Positions 10,322-21,663 of a stretch of DNA of 64,000 nucleotides are shown piece after piece (the stretch's first letter is position 1; the number at the start of each line of letters is the position of its first letter). The stretch is from Bemisia tabaci. Its lineage: Eukaryota > Arthropoda > Insecta > Hemiptera > Aleyrodidae. Below the pieces are notes generated by a model. The model ran no database searches. It had not been told where the DNA came from and saw nothing but the letters and a program-made list of their open reading frames with translations. The stretch spans positions 48,754,985-48,818,984 of the forward strand of contig NC_092798.1 of NCBI RefSeq assembly GCF_918797505.1, given 5' to 3'. Both the position numbers and the translations under genes were made by a program.

Positions 10322-11220
10322 CAATCCGTGTTTCGAATTTTTGGGTTTTACTCATGGAAAAAACAATTAAGATTGGATTTGTCAACAAGAAAACGCTGTA
10401 CGTTGTTAGAGAGAAAGCCATTCAACATAACAGAGTTCAACATTAAAATCTTACCCAGATCGGTCCAGAATCTGACTGCCTTTAGACGTCTTGCAGGACG
10501 AATCGAGAGTCACCGACATTTAGTAAGCTTGTCATTATCGCTCACAGTTGCTGTAAATAGCCTGTTTATGAGAAAGCTTGTCTTCCTACTAAATGGAGAC
10601 TTGACAAAGATAATTTGTTGTAAAAATGTTAGTTGGTTTTCTTTTAGGAAATCCGATGGAAACGCCTATGGATAAAGTTATAATTTCCATAAGCATTGGT
10701 CTACAATGGCATTAATCAAGTGAATCTTCATGACCAAGTCCCCGCTCGCTACTTCATTTCTGCATAACTTGTGGTTTCTGAGAGCTTGTATTCTTGGGCA
10801 TTCATTCAAGAGAGCAATCTAAAGCAGAGCTTACCAACAGAATTTTCACCCAAGTCGTTTATTTAGTGTGAAAGAGAGATGGAAGTGAAAATTTCTGTTG
10901 GCAATTTTTTTGAATATCCTTTTTATGTGAGCCAGTACCTACAAAGAGCCCACTTACTTAGCTTGTCTTTTCAAGATTTGCAACCATCAGAAAAGCTTCT
11001 CTGTCTTTCTCTGTTTATCAAGAAGAAAGTTCAAATATTTTTCCAAGCCTTCGAATGAATAGGGTTTTTTTCTCTCTTTCTTTTTATCTTCCTTTATGAA
11101 ATAAGTTTAATAGGAGAATTATCATCACATTTGTCAGAAAAATCTGGACATTAAGTGTACATTTTTGGAATTCGTCATTGATCCCCAATGTGTTCGTAAG
11201 TATAAATAAAGTTTCAAAGG
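10322..11220. other. Unassigned DNA, probably the first LSM6 intron
   Basis: No repeat family recognised. A local hairpin (CCAACAGAATTTTCAC / GTGAAAATTTCTGTTGG) lies at about 10829-10901. The open frame 10328-10675 has no motif. Confidence 0.35.
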
Positions 11221-11225
11221 ATAAT

Positions 11226-11482
11226 TGGAACGCATTTAGCGAAAAGGAACCAGTGCATCACAGTATTTTCAAAACCGTGCAACGTCTCCTTTTCCTTTGA
11301 AAATACTCAATACTTTTACAGTATTTTATTGTCTACAATTATTTTTCTTTGAATTCAAGAATTGTTGGATACGAAGAAAAAACTATTTGCTATTCTGGGA
11401 GATTTTTTAAATATTTATAAAGAAGCCACATTTTTACAATACTGTAATCAAGCTGGTTCCTTTTTGCTAAATCCGATCCAAT
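11226..11482. mobile_element. MITE of the AAAAGGAACCAG subfamily (family B')
   Basis: Ends TGGAACGCATTTAGC and GCTAAATCCGATCCA are inverted, with AAAAGGAACCAG / CTGGTTCCTTTTT inside. A close relative is at 26700-26962. It lies within the presumed LSM6 5' intron. Confidence 0.65.
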
Positions 11483-11682
11483 TATCTGTCCTGCTGTATC
11501 TTAATTTAAGGGCAACTGGCTAGTTTTATTTTAAAAAATGGGGTAAGCCAATAGATGCTTAGCTCTAAAAGTAATGATGGCCTCCACAAAGTGCAAATTT
11601 TACAGCAGAATTTTGCTCTATCTTTGATTCTCTTTTTCTTAATTCTTGCCCCCTATCCCTCTCTGTTTCAGGAGTCACAGCT

Positions 11683-11773
11683 ATGAGTCGCAAAGAAGCT
11701 TTAACTCATTTCATGTCACAAATTCACGGAAGACCAGTCGTTGTAAAGCTCAATAGTGGTGTTGATTATCGAG
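11683..11773 (+). CDS. LSM6: LSM6, coding exon 1
   Basis: U6 snRNA-associated Sm-like protein LSm6. In the nucleus, LSm2-8 binds the 3' U tract of U6 snRNA for splicing; in the cytoplasm, LSm1-7 takes part in mRNA decapping and 5'-3' decay. This exon encodes residues 1-30 plus the first base of Gly31, and includes the Sm1 core HGRPVVVKLNSGVDYRG. The ATG at 11683 gives exactly 80 residues, the usual family length. The acceptor CTGTTTCAG ends at 11671, only 11 bases upstream of the ATG, so a separate 5' untranslated exon is expected. The donor is GAG followed by GTAAAA. Confidence 0.97.
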
Positions 11774-12201
11774 GTAAAAAAAACTCCTAACCACATGCAC
11801 CTAAAAATACTCTTTCCTATATCGGGTCAGCTATCAAGTAGATGGTCCGTCTTGGCTACTGTGCACCCCTATCTCCACTGGGTACATTATGTGCTCAAGG
11901 GCTACTTTAAAGTCAACATTTTTGAAGTAGGACGAGTGTGAATAACATTTTTCCTTTGAGCAAACATCGCTTTGGAGGCGCAGTTCGAGTCAAATTTTCT
12001 TTACACATTCATGCTCTCAAAAAATAAAAATTGAATGGAATCTTGTTAATTTGAGCTTGCAATGAAGCTTTAAACTGCCTCAGCACCGCAAGACGTCACC
12101 AACACAGGCAACACATCCTTCTGCAGAATTGTAAAATATCCATCCTAGGAATATTTAGAAGTGAGAAAACATTTAACTGAAACTAGCACTTAAGTCTACA
12201 T

Positions 12202-12457
12202 TTCGACAGTGTAAGTCGGCAATCACATAACTGGTTTGCGGTGTCTGAAAATCTCCGCCTCTATGTTATTTTTTTAAAGAAGAACAAATTGACATCATTC
12301 TTTAAAGTTTTCACAGGTTTTTCTTCACACAGAGAAGAAAAATCACAGCAGTTTTAAAGAATTGCCTTTCAGTAGTTCTCCGTTTAAAAAATAAAGTATG
12401 ATAGGAAGTCTGCGACGTCGCAAACCGAGTTATGTGATTGTCGACTTACACCGTCGA
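12202..12457. mobile_element. Foldback MITE in the LSM6 intron (family C, copy 1)
   Basis: TCGACAGTGTAAGTCGGC and GACTTACACCGTCGA are inverted ends. Internally, both arms carry AAAATCTCCGCCTC or GTCTGCGACGTCGCAAAC-type segments that pair. Copies are at 16.9, 24.1, 27.4 and 42.8 kb. Confidence 0.75.
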
Positions 12458-12880
12458 TTTGTCCCATGCCCCATGCTTGACAATACTATTGCTTGTCAGA
12501 GAGGGCTGAAAGCCTCTGTCTCTCTGATTGACCCATTCTCTCCGTGCTAGAATTTTGGATCCATGGTGCAAATAGTTACTTAATCTCCCGCTCTCTACAA
12601 TTTTTGTAAAAATATTTTACAATCTTGGCGGAAAGTTGTGTTTTTATTAATGACGGTGCTTGGTCATTTAAAAATTGGAGTAGAACATTGGAATCAATGG
12701 TTCTTTCAGGCACTCAGTATTATAGAAGATCCAAATTACTCCAATTTATCTTAAAAATAATTTTAAGAATTAGATGTTTGCTACATGATTATTTTGAATT
12801 TTTTTGTATTTATATTTTGCTATTCATTTTACTGTGTCATTAGCAATTGATCTAATGCCTCTATTTAATTTTGATTTCAG

Positions 12881-13032
12881 GAGTATTAGCATGCTTGGAT
12901 GGCTACATGAACATTGCCCTGGAACAAACTGAGGAGTACGTCAATGGTCAGCTGAAGAACAAGTACGGAGACGCTTTCATCAGAGGCAACAATGTGCTGT
13001 ATATCAGTACGCAAAAAAGAAGGGGAGGATGA
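12881..13032 (+). CDS. LSM6: LSM6, coding exon 2
   Basis: This exon completes Gly31 and encodes the rest of LSM6 to the TGA at 13030-13032. It carries LACLDGYMNIALEQTEEYVN, the IRGNNVLYIS strand of the Sm2 motif, and a basic tail. The acceptor is TTGATTTCAG at 12880. The intron is 1,107 bp and interrupts codon 31 after its first base. Residues 17-78 are almost identical to the animal protein as I know it; only the first 15 residues and the last two differ noticeably. A possible polyadenylation hexamer ATTAAA is near 13220. Confidence 0.97.
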
Positions 13033-13460
13033 TGTCTTGTGTCTAACCATACTCATCTAACTTTGTTCAGGGATATCCAACTTTTGTATGCAGCATTCTG
13101 ATCTTGTAAGATTACCATTTTTTATTGTCACTACCTGATAATGATATGTTTTAAGTGCTACTCATTAAGGAGCTCACTGTTTTTTATTTGTAAGGACCTG
13201 GAACTGTGGCAAGCTGAAGATTAAAAATCAATTTATAAGTTCCTTACTCTTGCTTGTTTCATTATTCTTACCATTCTCTATCAAGGAATTTACGAATTCA
13301 TTTTTTCCCTCTTGCTCATACTTATCACTTCCTGTTGATATAAGGACAAGAATAGGGTGAAATCCAACACCATTTTCACAGCATTTGAAAGTACGGAAAA
13401 CCAAAAATTACAAAAAAAAGCAGGCTGTCTCACCCAGATTCTAAATTTACTGCAGATTTA
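13033..13460 (+). other. LSM6 3' untranslated and flanking DNA
   Basis: AT-rich, no open frames of note. GATTAAAAATCAATTT near 13219 is the best polyadenylation signal candidate (a single-base variant of AATAAA). Confidence 0.4.
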
Positions 13461-13463
13461 AAT

Positions 13464-13721
13464 AGACTGCGTTTAGCATAAAGGAATTAAGCCATACCAG
13501 CTAATGCCAAATTTACCTGGGCAATTTAATTTTTTACAAGAAAACGTTGGTACAGATTCCTTTGAAAGTTTTAGGGAATTTGCTTTGTAGGTACCATGCA
13601 GAAAACTCACCAAAATTTGCATAGAAATCCGCAGAATCATATTTATGTAAAAAATTGAATTGCCCTATAAAATTTGGCAACAGCTGATGTAGCTTGATTC
13701 CTTTCTGCCTAACGTGGTCCA
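13464..13721. mobile_element. MITE (family B, copy 1)
   Basis: AAAGGAATTAAGCC...CAGCTAATGCCAAATTTA at the left and TTTGGCAACAGCTGATGTAG...AACGTGGTCCA at the right form inverted ends around an interior with AATTGCCC. Other copies are at 21.4, 24.8 and 45.4 kb. A minus-strand open frame through it (13534-13866) is a by-product. Confidence 0.7.
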
Positions 13722-13724
13722 AAT

Positions 13725-15010
13725 GAAATGAGACCAGTGTTGCCAACTTGCAAAAATTGTCACCCAAGAAATCTAGCTGTTTCATTGGTATACTGATTGA
13801 ATCACATGACTGACTTTTATTAAGAGAGTATTGTGGAAAGATGTTCTTAAATCTTTGAAGGACCAAAAATCTCTACCTTAATTGAAGAAAAAGTCTATTG
13901 TTGAAATTTCCTCATTTCACCACTAGATTAATAAACTTTGTTCACTTAAAATTCGCCAATTTTTCCCTGGGTAATTATCAAAATATTTCATTATAATCAT
14001 GTAGTGCGTTTGCAAAAACTTGAAGTCTTTTCCAAAAAACAAAACGAGGCATCTGAGGCATTTTCATCGCCAGGAATAAATTTCCATCAGCCTCTCATGG
14101 GTGTCTGGCATAGAAGCAAACTCTATTACATTTTTTCCTTCACAGTTTGACTGTTTTGAGTAAATGGGTTCTGTGTCATTTTGATTATGCCAAAGTGGAG
14201 AAGAAAAAATTCTTCTTACTGAGGATCATTCATGTAATTAAAATAAATATTTTAATTTTAATAATGTGAAAGCCTCAAGTGTAATGATATCTCAGATGTT
14301 TACATCTATGCAAAATTTGAATATTATTTGTCAGAGGCCTCTATATAGTCAACAATAGGTACCAAGAGCAAATGAAAAAAATTGAAATTCCTCGAAGTAT
14401 ATAGGTACCTGCATAATTGAATGAGGGATCTTTTTACAATTTCATTCATATCCCAAACAGCACATCATCCCTCTTAAAGTTCCCAAACTGTCCAATACTT
14501 TTTTTATATTTTTTTATTTTTCAACTAGCAGATGGTCAGTGTTTCAGTGTTTAATTTTTTTTTCAACTTTATAAAATTCTAGGTATGCAAAAAGAAATCA
14601 AAACTTCGGTAATTGAATTAAAAAAAAATATATTTGGAAAGATAAAAAGAAAGAAAAATCTAGCAATATAATTGTTATCCTGTAAATTTGCATGGATTTT
14701 TCGTTTGCGTTTACTTATCTACTGAATTTTTCAAAGGTTTGAAAAAAATTGTACAAGTTTGCTTAGTAACAATCAAATTTTCATCACGGCATTGAATCAT
14801 GTATTTTCGTAATTCTTCGATGAGTCCCAAGTTAACATGCCTTTTTATACAAGGCAAGGCTCAGGCAAAAATGGACTAGTTCCTTTTGAAAGCAACTGAT
14901 TCCATTATTTTAATATGTAGCAATGAGGCACTGGCTTGTCACCAGAATGAAGTTACTTGCGGTAGGTATTCATCAAGTCAGGGAGCTTTAATTTAATTTT
15001 ATTCTTCCAA
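13725..15010. other. No gene seen
   Basis: AT-rich unique-looking sequence between LSM6 and the tRNA. I find no recognisable repeat, exon or RNA gene. Confidence 0.5.
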
Positions 15011-15012
15011 GC

Positions 15013-15017
15013 AAAAA
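15013..15017 (-). terminator. RNA polymerase III terminator of tRNA-Phe
   Basis: Read on the minus strand, a run of five T lies 5 bases beyond the last tRNA base. This is the standard oligo-T stop for Pol III. Confidence 0.75.
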
Positions 15018-15022
15018 TTATG

Positions 15023-15095
15023 TGCCGAAACCCGGGATCGAACCAGGGACATTTAGATCTTCAGTCTAACGCTCTCCCAACTGAGCTATTTCGGC
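15023..15095 (-). tRNA. tRNA-Phe (anticodon GAA)
   Basis: A 73-base intronless nuclear tRNA. The acceptor GCCGAAA pairs perfectly with TTTCGGC, followed by discriminator A; CCA is not encoded, as expected in eukaryotes. The D arm is AGCTCAGTTGGGAGAGC, matching an A box. The anticodon stem TTAGA/TCTAA holds the loop CTGAAGA with GAA. The variable loop is ATGTC. The T arm CCTGG-TTCGATC-CCGGG contains the B box, with one G-U pair. All arms are intact and a T5 terminator follows, so a functional gene is likely. Confidence 0.97.
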
Positions 15096-15265
15096 CGGTG
15101 TACGAAATGGGCAAAATGTACGGGTTTGAACGGACTGCGCGTAGTGCGTGGCGCGTGACCCTCATCAACGCCTACTTACGTCGGATAATCTAACGAAGTC
15201 AGAGATAGCTGGGTCTGCCCCCTGGTCGCTTTGCAGCGCCCCCTTTTTAATAAAAAATTTATCAC

Positions 15266-15515
15266 TGCCGTGCCAAGGAAGAGCACCGTGAACTTTCGAG
15301 AGTTGCCAAATTTCCATCAACATTATGACCATTTTTGAGAAAAGTAATGAATATTTTTCCTTGAAATTTTCAGGAACTTAAGTTGAAATTGCAAACGAAA
15401 TTATCTAAAAAAATTCAAAAAAAAATATTCTTAAGTTTAGCCGGAAATTCGTGTATTGTAAATTGAAATTTGGCAACGCCTGAATGTTTTTACGGCGTTT
15501 TTCCCTAGCAAGGCA
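15266..15515. mobile_element. Foldback MITE (family A, copy 1)
   Basis: Ends TGCCGTGCCAAGGAAGAGC and CTAGCAAGGCA are inverted. The arms also share GAGAGTTGCCAAATTTCC and its complement with GGCAACGCCTGA. Seven copies of about 250 bp occur in the window. Confidence 0.75.
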
Positions 15516-15519
15516 GATC

Positions 15520-15980
15520 AGTTCATGTAACTTGTTATTATCGACATAAGGTATGTATAAGTCCTCTCTCACTTATCTCCATCAGCATACCTAATTTTGA
15601 GGGGGAAAACTCCCTTTTCTGATGTTATATACATTTTCCGTTTGTTCGCGTAGATACCTACTGCACTTCGATGGTTAAATTGCATATAAGCGTATTTTGG
15701 GTGCGGTGTTACAAAATCTCCGCTTCTATTCAATTATTTCAAATGGGACCAAACCAACATCAAAGCTTGGAATTTTCATGATATATTTTACGCAGAGAGG
15801 AAAAATGACCGAACTTTCAAAACATGACGTTCAGTAATTTTTATGAAAAAAATAAGATATAACATCAAGTCAGCAACGCGGCATATCGAGATAAGTATTT
15901 ATTTCTGCAGTTTCACCACTGACTTGCTCGTAGAAGTACCGAGAGTCACTTAAGACACGATGTAGGCACTTCACCGTGCT
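15520..15980. other. Unassigned, with a decayed family C relative
   Basis: TGCGGTGTTACAAAATCTCCGCTTC near 15700 and the CAAGTCAGCAACGCGGC segment near 15865 recall the two ends of family C, but the copy is strongly diverged. Confidence 0.35.
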
Positions 15981-15984
15981 GCAA

Positions 15985-16515
15985 ACAAGGCTCGATTATT
16001 ACGACTCTCTTATTTACGGCTGTCTCATACAGTCTTTAAAGCACCGCTATAAATACAAATGAAACTGAAACAATCACAGTATGGAAATAGAGCAAAGTAA
16101 AAAGAGGCGCGTTCATGACGGCGCAGAGATACAACTATTCGTACATGATGGATGTCCGTGTTGCATCTGCAAAATTGAAGGCGCGATGGCGCGAGCTGTG
16201 AATTCGCGATGTTTCGCAGCTCCACTTTCTGTTGCCAATGAAATGTCGTAAGAAAATTAAGAAACAAGGCTCGATTATTACGGCTCTCCTGTTTACGGCT
16301 GTCTCATACAGTCTTTAAAGCACCGCTACAAATACAAATAAGACAAACTGAAACAATCACAGTGCGTTGATGACGACGCAGAGATACACCTATTCGTACA
16401 TGATGGATTTCCGTGTTGCATCTGCAAAATTGAAGGCGCGATGGCGCTAGGGGGAACTCGTGATACTCCGTTCTATGCTGCCAGTGATGCATCGAGCAGA
16501 TTCGAGAGAAAAAGT
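15985..16515. repeat. Two tandem family H units
   Basis: Two direct units of about 280 and 250 bp each start ACAAGGCTCGATTATTACG and run through CATACAGTCTTTAAAGCACC to the module (near 16128-16183 and 16383-16438), followed by GCGCGATGGCGC. Minus-strand open frames through them share the HHVRI.VSLRRH string only because the DNA is duplicated. Confidence 0.75.
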
Positions 16516-16890
16516 AAAAAAACTAGCCCCTATTACGTCTCGACTCTGTTGTTCCTCAATTTTTACATCTTTTTTCAATTTGAAGCCTGGTTCTTTTTTT
16601 AATGTACAAATATTTACAGACCTACATCTACGGCTCGTATGTACCGCGGTCCCTTACAACTCGCGTCGCGCGTTTTTTAAATAAGTCTCCTGTCAATTTG
16701 ACCGGTCTTCAGCATATAAGGGGTTAATGAAAATATATTTAAAATATGACTGCACCTTGTTCGAAATATATTCAGGATTCAAGAGGGGAGCCAAAAGAAA
16801 CCATGCCATTCACAATCAGTCTTGTGAAAGGATGTTCGGAGCAGCCACTGTAAAGCACAGAAGGGACCAATGAACAAGCTAAAGCGCATA
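16516..16890. other. No gene seen; possible piggyBac-like end
   Basis: CAATTTGACCGGTCTTCAGCATATAAGGGGTTAA near 16693-16726 reads, in reverse, as TTAA then CCCCTTATATGC and a GGTCAAATTG block, the arrangement of the piggyBac-like MITE at 55.1 kb. No partner end was found. Confidence 0.35.
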
Positions 16891-16898
16891 GAATTTTT

Positions 16899-17151
16899 CA
16901 TATCAAGTCAGCAATCACATAACTCGTTTGCGGTGTCTGAAAATCTCCGCAACTATGTTATTTTTTTAAAGGAGAACAAATGGACATGATTCCTTGAAGT
17001 TTTTGCAGAATTTTCCTCGCACATAGAAGAAAAATCACGGAAGTTTTAAAGAATTACCGTTGAGTAGTTTTCCGTTTAAAAAATAAAGTATGACAGGAAG
17101 TCTGCGACGTCGCAAACCGAGTTATGTGATTGCTGATTTTCACCGTCGATA
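16899..17151. mobile_element. Foldback MITE (family C, copy 2)
   Basis: Same organisation as 12202-12457, with GCAATCACATAACTCGTTTGC at the left and GCAAACCGAGTTATGTGATTGC at the right, inverted. The left tip is eroded; the right tip is CACCGTCGA followed by TA. Confidence 0.7.
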
Positions 17152-17154
17152 TGG

Positions 17155-17860
17155 TATATCAAGTACATCACAACTTTCCGTTCCTGCTGTGCTAAAAATG
17201 AAGTGGAAAATTTGAAGAAAATATCCAAAAATTCAGTGGTCATTTTCGGTCTGCAGTGATTCTTCCCGTACGCTAACCTCCTAACGTTAATATACAAATT
17301 TTATCAACTTCAAAATAAATGTCTCTAAAATAACACCCATTGTAGTTGCTACCGACGACTGAACCAAGTGGTGCATTAAAATAAATGAATCCTATACTAG
17401 GACCATAAATAAAAACAAGCAAGTAAAAGCTACTTATTCAACTTTAAAAAATTGTAATTTACGCAAGCGGATACTTTCTAGATTCCTATTTCTCTATTTT
17501 GAGTGATAAAATATTGCCCACAAAAGAGGGGAGGAAAAATTCATGAAGCTGGCATAGCCGGATTTACCTAACTTGCCGAGTACGGGCCGCCCGTATTTTG
17601 CCGCCCTCTTCTCATTCATTTTAAAACATCAATAAAAACCATCAAGTGAACGAGCTGGAGGAAGAAGGGTGCATAAGACTCGCATTCAATCGTGTTTAAC
17701 ACATTTTTTGCGTAAACCCTGTCAACACTACTAGCAAACGTTCACGGAACTTCGCGCGAAAGTTCAGTTCCGTAAACCTATCTCTGTGGGGACAATGCCT
17801 TTCATTCGTAAGAAATGAACTTCAAAATTAAGAAAGAACAAACATAAATGTGGTTTAATA
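17155..17860. other. No gene seen
   Basis: Unassigned AT-rich DNA. No repeat copy or exon recognised. Confidence 0.45.
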
Positions 17861-17864
17861 ATTT

Positions 17865-17960
17865 TAACTTCCGACGCCGTGCCACGCTGACCCTACTGTG
17901 TCTGGCGCAATGCGTGAAACATTCATGTAGTCTTGTAGGCACTGTGCCTGCGCCGAATGC
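17865..17960. repeat. Family N segment left of the tandem array
   Basis: GCGCAATGCGTGAAACATTCATG and AGTCTTGTAGGCACTG match segments at 20.9, 47.2 and 58.7 kb (consensus GCAATGCGTGAAGTATTC, then AGTCTTGTAGGCGC). Its position next to module-bearing arrays at 18-20 and 46-47 kb suggests it belongs to the same composite unit. Confidence 0.6.
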
Positions 17961-17964
17961 AAAA

Positions 17965-19249
17965 AATCCAGAAAAAAGGGCTTTAAAGCTGAAATAAAAC
18001 GAAAGCACCGGCAGGACGTTTTGGCAAAATTACTCGCTCATTCCCAACAGGAGAAAAAACTGAAAACAAAAGTTTAAAACAAGGAGATGAGCGCAGAACT
18101 GTTGAATTAGGTTGTAAGGTCAATCTTTTTATCCTTCTGGTGCGCCTGACTATCAGCGGCACGACAATCCCGGTCGCGAACTGACTGTTTTAAAAACGCC
18201 TTCAAGTGCGGCGTGATACCTCCCGCTTTCCGGAGAGTACGTACAGTTGTATCATTGCGCCTTACAACTGTTACAGACGGAAGAATAAAATTGAAGTAGC
18301 CTCCACGCCTGCGGTGACCGCTTTCCCTTGATATTTTTTCATAGTTTTGACCGCATAATTAAACTGTGTTTAAGTTAGGATTTGAATTAGCGATCCGGCA
18401 GTTTCTATAGGATGATTAAAATAATTAAGCGGGTTGAAATAAAAGGTTTGTGGGATTTCAAATCAACGATTGAATAAAGAAAATCCGGAAAGAAAGGCCG
18501 TTAAAGCTCAAATAAAACGAAAGCATCGGCAGGACGTTTTGGCAAAATTACTCGCTCATTCCCAGCAGGAGAAAAAGCTGAAAACAAAAATTTAAAACAA
18601 GGAGATGAGCACAGAACTGTTGCATTAGGTTGTAAGGTCAATCTTTTTATCGTTCTGGTGCGCCTGACTCTCAGCGGCAAGACAATCCCGGTCGCGAACT
18701 GACTGTTTTAAAAACGCCTTCAAGTGCGGCGTGATACCTCCCGCTTTCCGGAGGGTACGTATAGTTGTATCATTGCGCCTTACAACTGTTGCAGACGGAA
18801 GAATAAAAGAATCAGCTATTACAGAAAGGGCACAATCGACATTTTTTTCGAAATTGAGTTTTTTGCGGTTTTCGCATTAGTGTATGTAGACACATCCTGT
18901 AGTGCAGACAGGGCACTATATTCGCATTTTTTATGTGTTTTTGACAGGGGTTAAGTTCTTCACGTAGAGCAGAAAGGGCACTGTTGCAGCATATAGTGCC
19001 GTTTCTGCAGTACATGCCCACTGGGTGCGCGCGCATCGGCAGCGGCAACTCGTCGTTTGTTTTGTTTTGATACGATTGAGAGGTTAGTTTTGCGTTTCGA
19101 AACGACAGTGATCACGCTACACGCTTCACTCACGCTGAAAATGAAAGGAGTAAGAATTGAACCTTGAGTGTAGGAAGTGAGAGGAGCCCTTAACAGGTTG
19201 GATGAGGAAGTAGGTAGAAGATTACTACGCTATTGAAATTCAAGGGATA

Positions 19250-19305
<56 letters not shown>

Positions 19306-20715
19306 CTTGACTTGAAACAAGCCAGAAATATTTTTAAAATTTACATAGCTGTGGGCAAACCACATGGTGAAGATTCGAAATCGCATACCATCAATTGCGA
19401 CATTGCCAATTTTATTTCGTCTTCTTTTTTTTGTTCTTAAGTATTCTCTATTGAAATTTTGTGTACATTTTCTTCACACCATCAAGATTTTTTTCTGAAA
19501 ATTTCATGGGAAAATCTCTATTAGTTCTCTTTAAAAAAATAGTATAAAAAGAGAGCAGACATTTTGAAACGTTGCAATGGAGATATACAATTTCCAACTT
19601 TCGCTATAGACATGCATCATTGCCATACATTTGAGATGAAAAACAAGGGCTAAAATAATTTTCTGGCTCCATTCTATCACTCATTATGGCTCCTTCCCCC
19701 ATGTATTACAGAAAGGGCACTAATGCTCTTCCTTCAAGTGTCATTATTTACAACCCAGAAAGAGTATCATGTAAAATTTTTTTATGGAAATTGTCAGTCT
19801 ACTTGGGGGACAAAAGAAAACCTCGAAAATTTTTTTTCCAAAAGCTTATAGTTTACTCAAATCAGTTTTTTGCATTTTCTGAACAGTTAACATTTCTGCA
19901 ATATGTGATTCAAAATTGAAGTAGCCTCCACGCCTGCGGTGACCGCTTTCCCTTGATATTTTTTCATAGTTTTGACCGCATAATTAAACTGTGTTTAAGT
20001 TAGGATTTGAATTAGCGATCCGGCAGCTTCTATAGGATGATTAAAATAATTAAGCGGGTTGAAATAAAAGGTTTTTGGGATTTCAAATCAATGATTGAAT
20101 AAAGAAAATCCGGAAAGAAAGGCCGTTAAAGGTCAAATAAAACGAAAGCATCGGCAGGACGTTTTGGAAAAATTACTCGCTCATTCCCAGCAGGAGAAAA
20201 AGCTGAAAACAAAAATTTAAAACAAGGAGATGAGCGCAGAACTGTTGAATCAGGTCGTAAGGTCAATCTTTTTATCCTTCTGGTGCGCCTGACTATCAGC
20301 GGCACGACAATCTCGGTCGCGAACTGGCTGTTTTAAAAACGCCTTCAAGTGCGGCGTGATACCTCCCGCTTTCCGGAGAGTACGTATAGTTGTATCATTG
20401 CGCCTTACAACTGTTGCAGACGGAAGAATAAAATTGAAGTAGCCTCCACGCCTGCGGTGACCGCTTTCCCTTGATATTTTTTCATAGTCTTGACCGCATA
20501 ATTAAACTCTGATTAAGTTAGGATTTCAATTAAATATTTGAATTAAATATAGGATTGAAATAAAACGAAAGCACCGGCAGGACGTTTTCGGAAAATTACT
20601 CGCTCATTCACAGCAGGAGAAAAAGCTGAAAACAAAAGTTTAAAACAAGGAGATGAGCGCAGAACTGTTGAATTAGGTCGTAAGGTCAATCTTTTTATCG
20701 TTCTGGTGCGCCTGA
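17965..20715. repeat. Tandem array of about 518-bp units (family M)
   Basis: The landmark GAAAGCAYCGGCAGGACGTT is at 18001, 18519, 20144 and 20566. Each unit holds GGTGCGCCTGACT, the shared module (starts at 18197, 18715, 20340), and a tail with CCTCCACGCCTGCGGTGACC. The second interval is 1,625 bp instead of 518 because of an insertion at 18809-19911. The last interval is 422 bp, from an internal deletion. No coding capacity. Confidence 0.85.
18809..19911. mobile_element. 1,103-bp element inserted in the array
   Basis: The ends GAATCAGCTATTACAG and CTGCAATATGTGATTC are inverted with mismatches (GAATCA..TATT.CAG). AAAA flanks both sides (18805-18808 and 19912-19915), consistent with a 4-bp target duplication. 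1,103 + 4 equals the exact excess of this array interval (1,625 - 518 = 1,107). Inside, the motif CAGAAAGGGCAC recurs (18825, 18972, 19709, and as CAGACAGGGCAC near 18905). It also contains the 48-bp T run at 19252-19299. No open frame looks like a transposase. Confidence 0.75.
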
Positions 20716-20880
20716 CTCCAGCAGGCCCGCCACAAGGGTGGTGGGGGATACTGGGACCCTGGTACCGGGGCCCTGGCCCCGGAAGGAGCCCCTGCTGACC
20801 GTGAAAAAACACTACGAATTCACATGCAACCCATGTTTTGTAGGAAAAAGTGAAAAATGTACCCTAAAAATTTCGCAAAA
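20716..20880. other. GC-rich spacer after the array
   Basis: CTCCAGCAGGCCCGCC...GGTACCGGGGCCCTGGCCCCGG...CCCCTGCTG is GC-rich and partly self-complementary. No gene supported. Confidence 0.35.
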
Positions 20881-20884
20881 GGTG

Positions 20885-21010
20885 AATGCATTTCCAAAGA
20901 CACGCTGGACGCGGACGCGTTGATCGTACCGTGTTTTACGCAATGCGTGAAGTATTCATGCAGTCTCGTAGGCACTCATATGTGTTACATGACTACCGCC
21001 GCGTCGAGGG
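20885..21010. repeat. Family N segment right of the tandem array
   Basis: GCAATGCGTGAAGTATTCATG and AGTCTCGTAGGCACTCATATG match the other N copies, in the same orientation as the one at 17.9 kb. The array is thus bracketed by direct N copies. Confidence 0.6.
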
Positions 21011-21381
21011 CTTCTCCTTTTCATCTCAAGTCCTCTTAATCATTTCTCTTTTCGCCGCGCCGCTCCAGGCCTAATTACGTGTTTGGTTTCTCTCTTAACT
21101 CAACTACTTAAAGGTGCGCAGTCTTTTGTATCGCCGTAGTACGACAAAATTAGAAATTAATGAACTCTCGGGAAATGAGAGATTCTGTCACCTTTTCTTG
21201 TTTGTAATTTTTTTCTGAATCCGATTTTTTTGTACCTGCATTTAAAAAAATTGCAAAATTTGCCGCCATGAGCCGCGGCCCATGTGGCCACCACCTTAAT
21301 CCAGCCTTGGAAGCCGGAGGGGTGGTGAATATGGCACGACAAAAGGCGAAATCAAGGTACCAATAGGTTCACAACGTCAAG

Positions 21382-21638
21382 TGGACCTCGTTAAACAGAA
21401 AGGAACCGAGCCATATCAGCTATTGCCAACTTTTAACAGGAACATTTTATTTTTTATGAGAGAACGTTAGTGCGGATTTCTTTAAAAATTGTCAGGAATT
21501 TGCTTCGCACTGTGGAGAAAATCCACTGAAATTAGCATAAAATCGCACAACCGTTTTCATGCGTAAAAAAATTGAATTGCCAGATTAAATTTGGCAATAG
21601 CTGATGTGCCTTGGTTCCTTTCTGTTTACCGCGGTCCA
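21382..21638. mobile_element. MITE (family B, copy 2)
   Basis: Inverted ends TGGACCTCGTTAAACAGAAA and TTTCTGTTTACCGCGGTCCA, with AGCCATATCAGCTATTGCC facing GGCAATAGCTGATGTGCC. Confidence 0.8.
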
Positions 21639-21663
21639 ATTATCTGTTCATTGAGTACCTAAC

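Noticed and set aside
17965..20715. CRISPR-like or bacterial repeat array
   Set aside because: Units are about 518 bp rather than short repeats with unique spacers, and the window is clearly eukaryotic (introns, LSM6, nuclear tRNA).
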